NCBI RefSeq assembly: GCF_049896245.1
Contig: NZ_JAFCTX010000025.1
Location: 1 to 64,000, forward strand
Direction of reading: 5' to 3'
Length of the DNA stretch: 64,000 bases
From: Cypionkella sp049896245
Lineage (GTDB): Bacteria; Pseudomonadota; Alphaproteobacteria; Rhodobacterales; Rhodobacteraceae
Shown: positions 62,536 through 64,000 of the stretch, one piece after another
Position numbering within the stretch: the stretch's first letter is position 1
Layout of the letters: each line of letters starts with the position of its first letter
Notes under the pieces: generated by a model
What the model saw: only the letters and a program-made list of their open reading frames with translations
Database searches by the model: none
Told to the model about the DNA's origin: nothing
Program-made: the position numbers and the translations under genes

Positions 62536-64000
62536 TCACCCGTCGCACCGCCTTAACCCTGCTCGGCTCGGTCGCATTGCCCAGTATCAGCTTCGCGGAA
62601 TCGCCATTTTTCGCCGCAGATGTGAAGATGGGCAACATACCTCCGCTGCCTGAGCGCCTGCCGCGCAACCCGCGCGTGATTGATTTGCCCGCGATGGGCC
62701 GCACCACAGGGCGGCTGGGCGGCAGCGTGCGGATACTGGTCAGTGGCCAGCGCGATGTGCGGCTGATCCCGATCTACGGCTATTCCCGACTGGTTGGCTA
62801 TGACGCCAACCTGCAACTTGTCCCGGATATTCTTGAAAGTTTTGAGGCGGTTGAAGACCGCATCTACACCCTGCACCTGCGCGAAGGTCATCGCTGGTCA
62901 GACGGCACTCCCTTCACGGCGGATGATTTCCGCTATTGCTGGGAAGATATGATGAACAACGCCGATCTCTATCGCGGCGGCCCCCCGGTGGATCTGATCG
63001 CCAATGGCAAACCCGTCGAATTCCGCGTGATCGACCCCGTGACTGTGCGCTACACCTTCGCAAGCCCGATGCCAGACTTCCTGCCCAAACTCGCCTCGCC
63101 CTTGCCGCTGATCCTCTATGTGCCGCAAGCCTACATGAAAACGTTCCACGCCAAATATCAGACCCCCGAAAAGCTGGCCGCACTGGTCGAGCAGAACCGC
63201 GTCGATGATTGGCAAAGCCTGCACGCCAAAATGGGCCGCTCGATCCGCCCGGAAAACCCCAGCCTGCCAACTTTGGAAGCATGGCGTCCCCGCACCGCCC
63301 CGCCCGCCGAGCAATTCGTGTTTGAGCGCAACGCCTATTTCCACCGTGTCGATCAGACCGGCCAGCAACTGCCATATTTTGACCGCATCGTGCTGGATGT
63401 CGCCTCGGCGGATATCATCCCGGCCAAAACCGCGACGGGCGAAAGCGATCTGCAAGCGGGCGGCATCAGCTTTCCCGACTATACCCTGATGAAACAGGCC
63501 GAAAAACAGCACCCACTGAAAGTGTCGCTGTGGCGGCGCACCCAAGGCTCCAGCGTCTCACTGTTTCCCAATATGAACTGCAAAGACCCGGTCTGGCGCA
63601 AGCTGTTCCAAGACGTGCGGATGCGCAGGGCCTTGTCGGTGGCGATCAATCGGCACGAGCTGAACAAGGTGAATTTCTTCGGCCTTGGCCGCGAAAGTGC
63701 CGACACCGTGCTGCCCGAAAGCCAGCTTTACAAACCCGAATACGCATCGGCTTGGGCACAATACGACCCCGATCTGGCGAATGCCTTGCTGGATGAATTG
63801 GGCCTCACCGAACGCGGCGGCGGCAATATCCGGGTGCTGCCGGATGGCCGCCAAGCTGGCATCGTCGTGGAAACCGCAGGCGAAAGCACGCTGGAAACCG
63901 ACGTTTTGGAACTGATCGTCGATCACATGCGCGATGTTGGCATCGCCATCTATATCCGCGCGTCGCAGCGCGATATCTTCCGCAGCCGCGCCATGGGTGG
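62532..64000 (+). CDS. Peptide-type ABC transporter solute-binding protein (partial)
   Basis: This periplasmic binding protein of the SBP_bac_5 family is cut by the right edge after about 489 residues. It has an Arg-Arg leader (MITRRTALTLLGSVALPSISFA), possibly Tat-exported. The body has YTLHLREGHRWSDGTPFTADDFRY and VRMRRALSVAINRHELNKV, typical of the family. The ligand is not known. Permease genes probably follow outside the window. Confidence 0.92.
   Translation, partial: MITRRTALTLLGSVALPSISFAESPFFAADVKMGNIPPLPERLPRNPRVIDLPAMGRTTGRLGGSVRILVSGQRDVRLIPIYGYSRLVGYDANLQLVPDILESFEAVEDRIYTLHLREGHRWSDGTPFTADDFRYCWEDMMNNADLYRGGPPVDLIANGKPVEFRVIDPVTVRYTFASPMPDFLPKLASPLPLILYVPQAYMKTFHAKYQTPEKLAALVEQNRVDDWQSLHAKMGRSIRPENPSLPTLEAWRPRTAPPAEQFVFERNAYFHRVDQTGQQLPYFDRIVLDVASADIIPAKTATGESDLQAGGISFPDYTLMKQAEKQHPLKVSLWRRTQGSSVSLFPNMNCKDPVWRKLFQDVRMRRALSVAINRHELNKVNFFGLGRESADTVLPESQLYKPEYASAWAQYDPDLANALLDELGLTERGGGNIRVLPDGRQAGIVVETAGESTLETDVLELIVDHMRDVGIAIYIRASQRDIFRSRAMG

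Noticed and set aside
1..64000. CRISPR arrays, rRNA genes, complete insertion sequences and phage genes
   Set aside because: No regularly spaced repeats, rRNA-like blocks, paired terminal repeats with an intact transposase or phage structural genes were seen anywhere in the window.

Overview
The window is a GC-rich alphaproteobacterial chromosome segment, most likely from the Rhodobacterales (Rhodobacter, Gemmobacter or Tabrizicola type). This rests on the petABC (fbc) operon, a zinc-finger DinB, a PaiB-type protein, the tight ATGA-overlap operons, strong third-position G/C bias and the gene repertoire. No species can be assigned from the sequence alone.

Layout. Positions 1-3.1 kb hold a partial ORF at the left edge, aroC, and a compact BglII-like endonuclease/MT-A70 methylase pair that sits beside a truncated reading frame. 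Positions 3.3-6.7 kb hold a thiamin-type ABC importer, thiBPQ, behind a promoter and a TPP riboswitch. After hairpin-rich spacer DNA come petABC (cytochrome bc1, minus strand), a glutathione S-transferase, and a 1359-residue exported protein with WG repeats, a WD40-like region and a caspase domain. Next are a PaiB-like flavoprotein, rpmJ, tRNA-Val(GAC), an N-formylglutamate amidohydrolase, dinB, an epimerase/sugar-transferase pair, and a decayed sulfonate locus (ssuE remnant, acyl-CoA-dehydrogenase-like remnant, intact ssuD, an FAD oxidoreductase). A decayed IS5-type transposase separates this from the thiamin biosynthesis operon thiC-O-S-G-E-F-D, which has its own TPP riboswitch and promoter.

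Positions 30.7-45.3 kb are catabolic and cofactor genes: an Lrp-type regulator divergent from an indolepyruvate ferredoxin oxidoreductase, then the leucine-degradation run ivd, mccB, mccA, hmgL and a methylglutaconyl-CoA hydratase-like gene. mccB carries a one-base frameshift. nadA-nadB-nadC follows. Positions 45.5-49.8 kb hold surface-polysaccharide genes: two glycosyltransferases, a polysaccharide-deacetylase-like protein and a nucleotide-sugar dehydrogenase.

Positions 49.8-60.3 kb are the most unusual part: a calcineurin-type phosphoesterase convergent with a co-directional minus-strand series of a DUF3095 cyclase-like protein, an ABC-exporter-like protein whose nucleotide-binding domain has lost its catalytic residues, a lone cyclic-nucleotide-binding protein, an MBL-fold hydrolase, and two membrane-bound class III nucleotide cyclases, one with a 2Fe-2S ferredoxin domain. 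I infer a cyclic-nucleotide signalling module. The window closes with a dipeptide/oligopeptide ABC transporter (fused ATPase, then a solute-binding protein cut by the right edge).
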